From positions 27,027,915 to 27,087,914 of the forward strand of contig NC_088297.1 of NCBI RefSeq assembly GCF_032854445.1: 60,000 nt of DNA, given 5' to 3'. The position numbers and the translations under genes are program-made. A model generated the notes under the pieces. It was given only the letters and a program-made list of their open reading frames with translations. It was not told where the DNA came from and made no database searches. Origin of the DNA: Liolophura sinensis (taxonomy: Eukaryota > Mollusca > Polyplacophora > Chitonida > Chitonidae). Of the stretch, positions 22,001 to 32,506 are shown in pieces (position 1 is the stretch's first letter; each line of letters opens with the position of its first letter).

Positions 22001-23148
22001 CGTCCTTCCCCGTCTCTGTCGTAGGACTCGCCATCGGGGTGGGAATATTGGCTCTCGTTTTCAGTCTGGGGGCCACATGTTATTGTTTGTCTCGACCCAC
22101 ATGGCGGCACGAGGACAACCCTCGATCGAGGGCGCGACAAGAGCGACTGAACAGGCTTAACGAGATTCTACATCATTACGTAAGTCGATGCGTTAAAACT
22201 TATTGGGTGACAGGGCCGGGTCTTTACCTGCCGTTTTAGAGATGAAACAAATAACGATTTACCGTGTAAACCAAGGGTTAAATCAACCGTATTTTCCTAT
22301 GTTGGGGATATCTATAAAATGAAATAATAATGTTTACATAAACTTACAGACTTCAACATTTTGGTGGTATACGTATTTTTTTGCTGTAATACAGTTAAGC
22401 TTTTAATATTAATAGTTCAGTATGTCTAGGATATAAATGGGAGGGCAAGCAGTGAAAATATGTGAATATTTTTTGGTCATCATAAGAAATTCTCATGGGC
22501 TCGTCCTCATTTGTGGTGTGCATATTCCATCAATATCATATTTGTATTCAGTTGGGAAAGGCCCTGGCATAGTGGTTGAAAGCTCGTCAAAGTCTTTACA
22601 TATTTTTTCAATATTGTTAATAAAATTGAGGAATAAGTGAAATATTCAACAATATTCATGTATTCCGTATAATTATGTATTCAAACTTCACTCTGTGATG
22701 TGTAGCGTATACATTAAGACGTAAATTTACCGTGTTATCTCCTGTGCAGCACATACCAACGTTCCCCAGACGACACAGCGAGGCATGCATTCCCGGTCGA
22801 CCACGCCCTTATCACCAGAAAATACGTGCAACCAACTCTCTGCCATTCCTGCCGAGTTACCAGGAGGCGACCAACACCAGAACAGCCGTGATGTCACCCA
22901 TCTCCGCGATATCAACGATACCTGTGACGTCACCCACACTGGTGACGTCAGCGGATCCGCCCTATGTGATGGCGACAGATCCAGAAACAAGCGGAATCCC
23001 GGCTCGTCCAGAGAGTCCGCCACCTCCGTACGCGGAATCCATAACCCAACCCGTGTTCCCAGATCTAACACTTGCCAATGAACAAAGTTCCAGAAGATCC
23101 TGGGCGATTGAGGACGGCCCGATGGTCGGGGTTTGGACGCTGACATAA
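18983..23148 (+). CDS. EGF-like single-pass membrane protein with PPxY tail
   Basis: Four exons (18983..19064, 21151..21351, 21980..22179, 22750..23148) join in perfect phase to a 293-residue protein. Residues 1-27 form a signal peptide (VIVLTVFITTSSCF core). Residues 28-95 are cysteine-rich EGF-like modules of the MEGF/SREC kind (CPDGYFGSDC, CAEGWTGEFCQ). Residues 105-128 are one hydrophobic transmembrane helix, followed by an Arg-rich stop-transfer stretch. The cytoplasmic tail of about 160 residues is Pro/Ser/Thr-rich, with LPSY at 195-198 and PPPY at 252-255, both WW-domain ligand types. A poly(A) signal AATAAA lies at 23385. I infer a small surface receptor or adaptor; no orthologue can be named from sequence alone. 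Confidence 0.88.
19065..21150. other. intron 1 of the EGF-like gene, with short repeats
   Basis: Holds a 15-bp array (GTTTGTAAAAGTAAT, 19632-19725), degenerate ~20-bp repeats of GATATTGG-type (20625-20785), a SINE-A tail (20897-20968) and a possible decayed cysteine-rich exon at 20072-20202. Confidence 0.6.
20897..20968 (+). mobile_element. SINE-A tail fragment
   Basis: TACGTCATCGTATAAGTAAA, then TTCTTGAATACGGCGAAAGA and CACCAATCAAATAAAATAAA: only the 3' end of SINE-A. Confidence 0.8.
21151..21351 (+). CDS. EGF-like membrane protein exon 2 (ectodomain)
   Basis: 201 nt between TTGTTGCTTTCAG and A/GTGAGT, phase 1 to 1, so it is a symmetrical exon that could be shuffled. Holds the cysteine-rich ectodomain, including CHCNETVLLCDPSSDLCPP. 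Confidence 0.9.
21980..22179 (+). CDS. EGF-like membrane protein exon 3 (transmembrane)
   Basis: 200 nt, acceptor GATTTGTTTCAG, donor TAC/GTAAGT. Encodes VSVVGLAIGVGILALVFSLG, the membrane helix, and then a basic juxtamembrane segment. Confidence 0.9.
22750..23148 (+). CDS. EGF-like membrane protein exon 4 (cytoplasmic tail)
   Basis: Acceptor TATCTCCTGTGCAG, phase 0, 132 codons plus TAA. Pro/Thr/Ser-rich and predicted disordered; contains LPSYQEA, SPPPPYAES, and ends GVWTLT. Confidence 0.88.
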   Translation, partial: HIPTFPRRHSEACIPGRPRPYHQKIRATNSLPFLPSYQEATNTRTAVMSPISAISTIPVTSPTLVTSADPPYVMATDPETSGIPARPESPPPPYAESITQPVFPDLTLANEQSSRRSWAIEDGPMVGVWTLT

Positions 23149-23384
23149 TCTATAAATAATGTTTAGATGGGGTGGTACACCATAACTAAAAGTTGAACAG
23201 AAGAAGGTTAACCTGTTCATACCCAAACTCCACCACCTAAAAGCTTGCTTCTCTTGTGGAGATTTGAGGTCACTCTGTCCCAAGACACTCGCGTCTCCCG
23301 CGGAAAAAGCTGTCGAGGAGGATCACATTCCCGACAATGGACGGGCAGAAATGACCTTCGTTTAGGGCAGGGTCAAATACAACA

Positions 23385-23390
23385 AATAAA
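23385..23390 (+). terminator. poly(A) signal of the EGF-like gene
   Basis: AATAAA 237 nt after the TAA stop, followed by a T/G-containing stretch (CGCTCTTGTATTG). Function inferred from position. Confidence 0.55.
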
Positions 23391-23699
23391 TCGCTCTTGT
23401 ATTGAACCATGTTCTAATGGCTGATTTTTAAATCCAAAAACAGAATGGTGAAAGGCCAATAGTACCAAAACGGTCTTTAACCGCCAAAATGGTCAACATA
23501 TACCTCGGTAATACACTGAGTACGGCCAAGACATCTGGTATGATGCAGACACGTGAGATGATAGAGACATTTGATGTATTCGAGACATTTAAGGGGAACT
23601 GGACACTTCGTGTGATGAAGACGTTTTTTTTGTACAGGAGACAAACTATGTGGTGTGATTATGACCAGAGTTGAGATTCCTCAGCTTGAATTGCACAGT

Positions 23700-24140
23700 T
23701 ACTCTCCATTGGGGGTGTTTGAGACATTTAGTATGTTTGAAACATCTGGCGCGTGTGTTTGAGACATTTAGTATGCTTGAAACATCTGGCACGTGTTTGA
23801 GGCATTTAGTATGCCTGAAACATCTGGCGCGTGTGTTTGAGACATTTAGTATACTTGAAACATCTGGCGCGTGTTTGAGACATTTAGTATGTTTGAAACA
23901 TATGGCGCGTGTGTTTGAGACATTTAGTATGCTTGAAATATCTGGCGCGTGTGTTTGAGAGATTTAGTGTGTTTGAGACATTTAGTATGCTTGAAATATC
24001 TGGCGCGTGTGTTTGAGACATTTAGTATGCTTGAAACATCTGGCGCGTGTGTTTGAGACATTTAGTATGCTTGAAACATCCGGCGCGTGTGCTTGAGACA
24101 TTTAGTATATTTGAAACATCCGGTGCGTGTGAAACATTTG
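23700..24140. repeat. ~40-bp minisatellite
   Basis: About eleven copies of a unit built of TTTGAGACATTTAGTATG, CTTGAAACATCTGGCGCGTG. It decays into related GTTTGGCGTGC sequence up to about 24320. Confidence 0.9.
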
Positions 24141-24319
24141 GTGTGCATAAGATGTTTGGCGTGCTTGAAACGTTTGACGTCATTTGGTGTGCTTCAGTCA
24201 TTCGGCATGTGTGACGTATTTAAAATGCTGTAATAGACACTTGTACTTGAGACAGCTGGTGTGGTTAAGATGCTTGGCATGTTCGAGACATTTTGTGTGT
24301 GTGAGATATGTAACGTGTT

Positions 24320-24834
24320 ATATACATATATACATGTATATTTCAAGTGCACAGCGTGGTGCCATCATTTGAAGCCAGGAAGATAAGAATTTTCGAACTG
24401 TGTCATACATTGTGATCATGTTATTTTGATATTCAAACATTTTTTTATGTCAATACATATTTATATTTAAACAACAATGCTTCGTTGATTTCTTTATCAA
24501 GTTTCTTATTTTGATGATTATCATCGATAAATATGATATAACTCTCTCTTAAAGAACCGGAGGTTGATTCCACAAAGCCACTTTTGACCCTGCCAAAAAG
24601 TTTAATATCTGGTACGGGAGCTTTGTCTTCAGATAAAATTCATGCGGTGCTTAACATTTGAATCTGTATGACTCAAAAATAAGCTACAATATTGTATTTT
24701 AAATTTGGTCTTTAGTCAGAAATGGATTGGTGGAATCGGCTCCAAACGTATTGAATACTAGGTCACTGGTGTGGTCTTGCGTGAAGTTCGATGACCAAGA
24801 TGACATAGTCTATGTCTCATAGGGAAGAGTTTGC
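24320..24834. other. intergenic, nothing recognised
   Basis: AT-rich, unique-looking sequence after the 40-bp array. Confidence 0.4.
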
Positions 24835-25240
24835 CCCTAACTCGCCAGAAGTCGGTGGTTTAATCCAAGCAATCTGTATCCTCCACCCATCAATCTGGCC
24901 GTCATCGTAAAAGGGGACCGGCCCCGATAGCCCAGTTGATAGAGCATCCGCTTCGGGGGCGGTAGATCCAGGGTCAATCCGGGTTCGGGTAAGCGCAACG
25001 ACTGGTTGACCCGTTCCAGTATAATGGCTTGGGTGGGACAGTTTACTTGCATTCGGTAAGTCTTCTCAGTAAAGCTGCACTAGATAAAAGAGCGGTGGAA
25101 ATTGACCCTGCAAGAAGAACACCTTACAAGCACTCTAAGGACTCTTTCGTCGTCATGTGATTTACGTTAAATCCCAAGCACTCACTTATTCACAGGTAAA
25201 AGGTAATATTTCTCAGGATTGCGCTAATAAACTATTGTCC
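24835..25240 (+). mobile_element. SINE-A remnant split by a SINE-B
   Basis: The left piece ends CATCAATCTGGCCGTCATCG and the right piece resumes AAGGTAATATTTCTCAGG, ATTGCG. They correspond to SINE-A GCTGGCCGCCGTCG and AAGTGAAATATTCTTGAG on either side of the inserted SINE-B. Confidence 0.6.
24915..25195 (+). mobile_element. SINE-B, full length, with target duplication
   Basis: tRNA-like head with GATAGCCCAGTTGATAGAGC (A box) and a B-box-like GGGTCAATCCGGG. The tail is GTCATGTGATTTACGTTAAA, TCCCAAGCACTCACTTATTC (tail B). Flanked by GTAAAAGG at 24907-24914 and 25196-25203. A different SINE family from SINE-A. Confidence 0.85.
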
Positions 25241-25267
25241 AATTGATTGTTCAATCTTTGAAGATCG

Positions 25268-25445
25268 TAAGACGTAACGCCGTATTGAAGACATTTTAAC
25301 TTATTTGACGGCGGTCAGGTTTATGGGCGTGTCGGGGGGGGGGGGGGGGGGAGGGGAAGGAGTGTCCGGAGTAAAACACCACTCTTAACGAGACCTGGAT
25401 TCGAACTCTCTACCTAATTAGACAAGGGCGTGACACACAGCAAGA
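25268..25445 (-). mobile_element. SINE-A, strongly diverged, with an 18-nt poly-G
   Basis: GACGTAACGCCGTATTGAAG, ATTTTAACTTATTTGACGGC match the reversed SINE-A tail. A run of 18 G at 25334-25351 has expanded in the region that reads GGTGGGAGGAAACC in other copies. Confidence 0.65.
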
Positions 25446-25837
25446 CAACCTTAACCATACCAGCCTGCGAGAGCCTGTGACGACATCCAAGTCGTATTAG
25501 GTTTACCACTCGCAAACTGAACCTTAACAGACGACAGCATTCAAACGCAAAAAGTTCCGGTATATTAATAGCGATAAACGCACATTGTGTGGTATGAAAT
25601 AGATACTGGAGTACAATAAGCCAGTATCAAGTACATGTATTCGAGAATGTATTATTTGACTGACACATCAATATGTGAACAGATTTCATTTGGTTTCTTT
25701 TCATACCAACATGCAAACAGAAATACTGGGCATAGATATACACATGGCAATTTCATCCATCAATGTTTTGAGACAAAATAAATTAAGCCGGCGTTCATTG
25801 AATGCCCCTGGTCCATGGGGTATTATCTGGTTGAAGT

Positions 25838-26155
25838 CTACTCCATTGGTGTTGTGTCTTGATTGGGAGTCGAAGTCGAGCTTTGTCTGTCATCGGTATC
25901 ATTACACAGTGTTTCACACGTCGTATGGCAGTACTGTCTCATGTCACAATAGTTACATTTACAACTCAGACCAAACCAGCAGGTCCAGCCGTCACAGTGC
26001 GACTCGTATGCGCATGCCCAGCAATATTTACACATGGCACGTCCACCAATCGCTATGTCCCTCCTAAGCTGCACCTGGTCTAGCCTGGCGTTCACCGCTC
26101 GACCAATGAGCATACGTGTAAGAAGGAGACAAAGAACGGTCACCTTGGTTACCAT
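25838..26155 (-). CDS. small secreted cysteine-rich protein, 105 aa
   Basis: A single uninterrupted frame from ATG 26155 to TAG 25838. The first ~23 residues (MVTKVTVLCLLLTRMLIG...) form a plausible signal peptide with an AVNA cleavage context. A short basic stretch follows, then a core with eleven cysteines in about 45 residues (CKYCWACAYESHC, CDMRQYCHTTCETLC), and an acidic Ser/Thr/Asp-rich tail. A TATA box lies about 330 bp upstream. Known small secreted cysteine-rich proteins include defence peptides, matrix proteins and venom-type peptides. I recognise none of these families here, and an odd cysteine number suggests a dimer or a free thiol. An intron in the 5' leader cannot be excluded. 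Confidence 0.6.
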   Translation of the reverse strand: MVTKVTVLCLLLTRMLIGRAVNARLDQVQLRRDIAIGGRAMCKYCWACAYESHCDGWTCWFGLSCKCNYCDMRQYCHTTCETLCNDTDDRQSSTSTPNQDTTPME

Positions 26156-26483
26156 TGTGACTCTTTTGGTTGGTTTGATCCTTGCTGATAACTGGATGCT
26201 GTTATCACTGTCTCGTTGGCTCTGGTAAAGGTGCGTTCAGCTTTCAGATACAATAATTCGGACGATTTGAAAGTCTCTGAGCGCGTTACGCCTGTTCAAT
26301 CGGGGCCCCAAGACGAAGTAGTCCCTGCATAACACAGCTATAGACGACCCTCGCACATAGCAGCTATAGGCACAAGCTTCAAGTGATGGGAACTTGGAGA
26401 AGAAAGGAGTTTTGTCACTTCCTGTCAAGACGTCGATTTGTACACCATTACAGATGAGTGCTACAGCATCTGGATTCTCCAAG

Positions 26484-26491
26484 CTTTTATA
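26484..26491 (-). promoter_or_regulatory. TATA box for the cysteine-rich peptide gene
   Basis: Minus strand reads GAGGGTATAAAAGCTTGG, a textbook TATAAAAG. It is on the same strand as, and about 330 bp before, the ATG at 26155, and it would give a leader of about 300 nt. Confidence 0.5.
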
Positions 26492-26499
26492 CCCTCACA

Positions 26500-27060
26500 C
26501 TAAACCGCAAACCAACATCCACATCCTGGAGAGTAACATACTAGTATCTAGCAACAACGATTCTCTTAAATTCATCTGAAATTCATCTTAAAACCCTACA
26601 TCAGGAGAGTTTCTAAGTACCGTGTGCGAAATCCTTGTAAATGTTTATTATCTACACTGAAACGGGTCAACAGGTTCTACGTGGACTTCTATACATACCG
26701 GAACCACGGACATAAGGAGAATTTTAGTGTCACGGACGTACACTATTCTGATTACACCAAAGGCTTTGATTTACAGCAGAGGTCATCTCCTGGTTCCAGA
26801 GAAATGTAATTCACAGCGAAAAGCGCACTTAACAAACAAAACTGATCAAAATAAAAAATATTGTGTACAATTATTTTTCATAATTTATACTGTTGTCGTT
26901 GAATGTACCCGAAGCAAAAAAATATTCAAAAGTTCACGACTTATCGTGGATGCTACATGAACTGTCGTGGATTTCTGTAGTTCAGTACTTCCGCACTAAT
27001 GGTAACCCATTGTTATCAAGCTATTTATATATGTATGTATCAAGCACATGTGTCACGCTG
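26500..27060. other. intergenic, nothing recognised
   Basis: No clear exon or repeat. Upstream flank of the cysteine-rich gene. Confidence 0.4.
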
Positions 27061-27690
27061 GAGACCCAACACAAAACACCCACCTAGATTATGTGTATAT
27101 TAAGGCAATATTGGACCATATCAAATTAAAAGACACCAATACAGATATGTGTATATTAGACAAGATTGGCCCATACGAAATTACAAGATACCATGACAGA
27201 TATGTGTACATAAAGGAATATTGGCCCATATCAAATTAAAAGATACCAATACAGATATGTGTATATTAGGGCAATATTGACCCATACCAAATTACAAGGT
27301 ACCAAGATATATGTGTATATTAGGGCAATATTGGCCCATACCAAATTACAAGATACCAAGATATCTGTGTATATTAAGGCAATATTGGCATATACCAAAT
27401 TATACAAGATACAAAGACAGATATGTGTACATTAAGGCAATATTGGCACATATCAAATTACAAGATACCAAGACAGATATGTGTATATTAGGGCAATACT
27501 GACCCATATCAAACTGCAAGATACCAAGACAGATATGTGTATATTAAGGCACTATTCACCTTCTATGCAAATGCTCTAATCATTTGGCCACCGAGGCTGT
27601 TCAGTTTTATAGGAGTAACATCTTTAATTGCCAATACCAAATTACAAGATACTAAGACTGATATGTGTACATTAAGGCAAAGTAAAGGAA
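27061..27690. repeat. 53-58-bp satellite, forward array
   Basis: About ten copies of a unit reading GTGTATATTAGGGCAATATT, GGCCCATACCAAATTACAAG, ATACCAAGACAGATAT. The last copies are separated by unrelated sequence. The reverse complement appears at 28625-28850. Confidence 0.9.
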
Positions 27691-28624
27691 AGCCAGTTCC
27701 AGTAGTTTGTCTCCATACTGCACACGTGCCCATCTTTCAGTCCAATCTGTTAATAATATACACGAGGAACCCTACCTCCATCTACCAACTCCACACATAC
27801 ACAGCGCACCTGTTGTGAGAGGTTACCTCTATAAAAATCTTTTACGTGGTTTAGTTCATAGACGGCTTAATGGGCCTGTAATAATTGTGTTTTTTTATTG
27901 TATTAACTCATATTTCGTTGGATGGATACCAACTGAACAACTTTTGCACTTTGTACAACAAATTAAAGTAACAATACGATTAAATTCCTGTCCGACAAGT
28001 ATGTAGAGGTGATACGAGTAAATGGTTGGAAGCCGGATGCAAACTTTCTCACTAAGCAGCTGATACAACGTGTAACTTATATACTGTCATTAAACACATG
28101 CTTAATTTTGCATTTGTTACGTGGTTTAACTAACTCTTATAGGTTAGGTATCCTGTTCGTGTTATCGGATCTCTGTCTTAACCAATTAACAAACCAATTA
28201 ACATGATCTCTTTGTAAAATCGATGTCAACTTACAGTGTAGCGTATGTTATTCATGTCTCCGTGTTTTCAGATAAGACGTTGTATGACAGATATGACACA
28301 ATTCAGGCAATCGTGAAAACATTTCAGAGCCATCTCGGTATCGTTACCTTAGGTTATACAACCCCTCCTAAAACTACATTTCCTTATACTGCTCGAAACA
28401 TTGTCGGACAGGAATCTACACATATTTAATATTATTTTAATTTTCCGTGAACGAACTGAAAAAATTGTTCATTTGGGATCCTTTCAACGAAATATGAGTT
28501 AATACCATAAGAAAAAAAAAACATTATTCCAGGCCCATACATCCCATAGGAAACCTCTCACAACAGATCCTTTTTCAACCGCCACGGTAGCCAAATGGTT
28601 GGAGCATCCAACTCGAAGCCGAAT
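27691..28624. other. unknown core between inverted satellite arrays
   Basis: Contains a 15-bp perfect inverted pair ATTCCTGTCCGACAA (27984-27998) and TTGTCGGACAGGAAT (28401-28415). A plus frame 28223-28429 (68 codons) is not recognised. It might be a degraded mobile element. Confidence 0.4.
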
Positions 28625-28850
28625 AGTGCTTTAATATACATATATCTGTCTTGGTATCTTGTGTAATTTGATATGAGCCAATATTGACTTAAAATACACA
28701 TATCTGTACTGGTATCTTACATAATTTGGTATGGATCAATATTGTCTTAACATACGCATATCTGTATTGGTATCTTGTGTAATTTGGTGTAAGCCAATAT
28801 TGCCTTAATATACACATATCTGTATTGGTGTCTTGTAATTTGGTATAGGT
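28625..28850. repeat. 53-58-bp satellite, reverse array
   Basis: Four copies of ATATCTGTATTGGTATCTTG, TGTAATTTGGTATGAGCCAA, TATTGCCTTAATATAC: the reverse complement of the 27061-27690 unit. Confidence 0.88.
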
Positions 28851-28851
28851 C

Positions 28852-29050
28852 GCATAAATTTCACTTATATGATGGCGGCTGGCATTATGATGGGAGAAAA
28901 CCGGGATCGGGGAAACTCACAACCAATCGCAGGCTGCTGTCAGACCTTCCCACGTACGGATAGAGAGAAAGCCAATGTATGAGCTGGACTTGAACTCACT
29001 TCGACCGTATCGATTAGAGGCTTCTGCGCTGCCACTTCGGTCACGGAAGC
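28852..29050 (-). mobile_element. SINE-A, abutting the reverse satellite
   Basis: AAATTTCACTTATATGATGG, CATTATGATGGGAGAAAACC, CAGACCTTCCCACGTACGG and GAGCTGGACTTGAACTCAC match the reversed SINE-A. Confidence 0.85.
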
Positions 29051-29164
29051 TCTTTGAGCCTTTCTTGCGGTTTAGTGATGTCCTAAGGTTACCGGTACAA
29101 CGCGTGTTCCTTGATATATGCGCATCCTTGTCTTATATTCAAATCCTCCAACACTGGTTTAGGT

Positions 29165-29520
29165 GACACAGAGGTTTCCTTAGGTTACACATGAGCAATT
29201 CGTGGAATTGGGTCCAGGATTTGCCTCCGAACAGATGAGTGAAAGAGCACGGATTGGGTAACTCTTTCATTTTAGGCTGTTGATTCACTTTAAATATCTG
29301 CACTCCTATTTTGCACCTAGTTAAAATATATCACAATTTAGTCTCTTTTGGACAGAAGTGAAATCTTTTTCCCAGTGTTACCACCCACCCGTCTGTAACA
29401 AAATTCTATGACTTCACTTCTATCTACCACAGCTCAAAAACTCGGTGGTCATGCTAGGTTGATTTTATTATATATTGTAAAGAAAAGTGCAAACTGCATG
29501 TGGAAGTATGACATTTTACC
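29165..29520 (-). repeat. dispersed repeat R1, copy 3
   Basis: CAATTCGTGGAATTGGGTCC is the complement of 1665-1685. TTGCACCTAGTTAAAATATA and GGTGGTCATGCTAGGTT match the complement of 4060-4220. Confidence 0.75.
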
Positions 29521-29859
29521 ACCCGAAAGTTATGGTCTATATTTTTGAAGTTGAAGTTGACAAATTTACGACATAATCAGGAGTAAATAAACCAATTCTC
29601 TCCTGTAACCTTAGGTTAATCGGTCTTCTTTGAGCTATGTTGCGGTACTGACTTTTCGCGCGTTACCACGCGAGATGTGTAATACTGGAGCATAGGCTGC
29701 CTACTTTCCACGTCTTCCCCTCTAGTTTGTCTCCAGGCGGAAGAGTGCGAATCTTAACGGAGTCATTTGTCGGGTATACATATTCTCTCGATAAACATTT
29801 CAGAGAATTGATCTGTCGATTCCTGAATTTCTGTACCTTCACCCAGGTAAAGTCCTATG

Positions 29860-29897
<38 letters not shown>

Positions 29898-31742
29898 TTA
29901 GGCTATAGCCAATATAGGCGACCTATACAACACAGGCCTACTAGTACACGTGGCCTCTAAGCCTATCACTCTCAAAGAACGAAGGCAGATTGATAGCCTT
30001 ACTGGTACTTGAAAGAAGAATTTCCATTTGAATAAGTTTGCTTTGTTGTTTGTGGTATTCTCTGTAATCGCGTTGTCAAGAATAACACTGCATCTGCTGG
30101 CTCATTGGTGTTCAGCGCGAGTTAATCCTGGTGGCTGTAACTTGGGGCCTATTAATTTGTATTTCGCGCCTACAAGACGATATACAGGGGTCAGTCTAAT
30201 CTAAGAACATGCAAAAATATTTGGAAACGTGGGCAATTACCCACGACAGATATTGACAACAATATTCCACCTAAACAATAAAACTTGAGAAAATAAATAG
30301 CGAGTAAAACCATAGTCATTTAGTTCACATTTGCTTTTTTGTACCGATGAAAATGCGTAGTCCGTCTTCGTGTTTTTATCTTGTTTTAGCCCTTATGTTA
30401 TCCTACCAGCGCAAATGTAAAATGGCGATCACTGGTAAAACTTTCGATTTTTCACGTCCTTTGATGAATCTTTGTGAAGTTTAGTTTAGCCATTTTCTGT
30501 GAGGTATATGATGTCAACCGACATATAATGCAGTGATATTCACTTGAATCACCATTTAGGACACGGGCGGTAAACGTTGAGGTGAGAAATAGAGGTACAT
30601 GTCGCGGTGGTCTGATATACATGTTGATGTTGTTGTTGTGGCCTCAGCCGTTTGGATTCACTCTCTGCGTACTTTCGCACAAACCTACATGAATCACTTG
30701 ACTATAAATCACTTGACTATAAATCACTTGTGAATATACTCATCACAGCACTACGAAGCATTTTAAAATTGCATTTGTGAGAAAATGTGCATATCTGTAA
30801 TTGACCTTATCTTTGTCATGTTTGCCCCTACCCTTACACAGTACAACAACCAACCTAATTCCAGGAGTGAAGCAGACACCTGATTCAACAATGTATTAAC
30901 GTACTGAGCGGGTCAGCTTCATCCACTCGTCAGATGAAATCGACGGTGTTAGAACATGAAAGCAGAAAAATTTGCTTCCCGACAGAAAGCTTCAGAAATG
31001 CATTAGAACAAGCACTGACTAGATATATTTACATGTCAGCGACGAGATCAAAGCTATCTGAGTATCGTTGCATCTTCCTTTTGTAGATTATGGTCAGTAT
31101 ATACAGTAAATCCATGTGTTTTCACTGCCAGGGTCTCCATCCAAGGGGAATGAAGCGTGTAGGGTGCAGCTACAATCAGCCTGTCAAAATAATCCTCGGA
31201 CCACATGAGAGTATACAGAGCATATCAACACTTTACACCAATTAGACACTTACTAATTATGTTCCATTTTCTTTCAAGACGATGATATGGGCAAGAATCT
31301 GCAGAATTTTTTTAAACTTTGAACCTAATGATGCAAACTGTAGCACAAAACAAGTCGTGTACATTCCTCGTGCACCCTAAACACCACGACCACATTTTTG
31401 GAAATTTCTGACAACAGCAGTGTTGGTTATGTCGGTTACATTTCTTTAGCTGCTAAATGATACAAAATATGATATTTTCAAAAAGAACAGGTAGGGTATC
31501 CTATATTAACACTGTGTTGTTTTGTAAGATAGTTTATACTTGTATATGAGAAATGCAAAGAGATATGCATGTTTTAGTCCATGTCATTGTCTTTAGTCTG
31601 AATTAGATTAATCTTAGTGGTAGTTTTGCATGCATTGTATATTTTCACTGTTTGATAATGATTGTTTTGAGTCTTTTACTGTTGGGCTATGTTCAATTTA
31701 AACCAAGATATGCTCGAAAACAGATTTGCTGATACTTGACTT
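29521..31742. other. intergenic / 5' flank of the LRR gene
   Basis: Mostly unique sequence. A (TA)n microsatellite lies at 29862-29895. A CG-containing stretch at 29650-29760 and a possible exon bounded by GTTTGTCTCCAG and GTAAAGT at about 29733-29849 could be the non-coding first exon of the LRR gene. Confidence 0.35.
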
Positions 31743-31810
31743 CAGGAGACCGGTAAGTCATTTTCCAGGTCTGAAATATTGCTCCGGAGAGACCCTCACT
31801 TAATTCAACT

Positions 31811-32062
31811 GACTGGCCCTGATAGCACAGTCGGTAAAGTGTCGGCTTCGGGAGCAGTAGATCCAGGGTCAGTCCTGGGTCAAGTCACACCTAAGACCTT
31901 AAAAGAGGAATCTGACTTTCTCTCTGCGGCCATAAGCGGGAAAGTCTGCCAGCAACCTGCAGAAGGTCATGGGTTTTCTGCGGGCTGTGCCCAGTTTCTT
32001 CCCACCATAATGCCAGCAGCGGGCGTCAAACATTAATGGAGTAAACAAATGAATAAATTCAT
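31811..32062 (+). mobile_element. chimeric SINE: SINE-B head, SINE-A tail
   Basis: The head GGCCCTGATAGCACAGTCGG to TAGATCCAGGGTCAGTCC matches SINE-B (24915). From about 31915 the sequence AAGTCTGCCAGCAACCTGCA, CCACCATAATGCCAGCAGC matches SINE-A. The tail ends AAACAAATGAATAAATTC. Confidence 0.78.
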
Positions 32063-32239
32063 CTTCCACCAGCATAATAAGAACAGTGAGCCAGCTGTGT
32101 GGACAAAAATCCCCCATAGTAAGGGAAAGTTTACCAGCCTTGTACTGGCTCTTGGGACTGATTGCCATCTTGTATGGAAGATTATTTTGACCCTGCTTCA
32201 AATAAAATTAGAATTAGATTTTGATGTTATTTGTTTCAG

Positions 32240-32506
32240 CTGCAGGACCATGTTTAAAGCTCTGGATTATGTGAACTATGACAGTCTATTCCTTGGGAAG
32301 AAGGTAGCTGCGTCTTCGCCTCCAGCACCTGTCTCCTTACTGGGACAGAGCTGCCTGGAGGTATGTCGAAGTCCTGCCCTAACAGAGTTGGCTATGACAG
32401 TCATACCTGCCCACCTGGCCCACCCACTTCTGCGGGTGGGTATGGAACGCTTTCAGATCGGAGCTGTCACTAATATTGTGGCATCTTGGCCCCTGGATAC
32501 GTTGTG
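32240..32506 (+). CDS. LRRC14-like: LRRC14-like exon with the start codon
   Basis: Acceptor TTATTTGTTTCAG, ten non-coding bases, then ATG at 32250 (MFKALDYVNYDSLFLGKKVA) to donor TTGTG/GTAAGC in phase 2. The first codons resemble the N-terminus of the family. Confidence 0.85.

Noticed and set aside
24915-24990. a functional tRNA gene
   Set aside because: A- and B-box-like motifs are present, but the cloverleaf is poor and the sequence continues into a SINE body with a target duplication.
26237-26482. 81-codon minus frame upstream of the cysteine-rich gene
   Set aside because: No ATG at its start; it lies between the TATA box and the ATG of the downstream frame and is better read as 5' leader.
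28223-28429. 68-codon frame as a gene
   Set aside because: No recognisable motif and no supporting exon context; noted only within the unknown core between inverted satellites.
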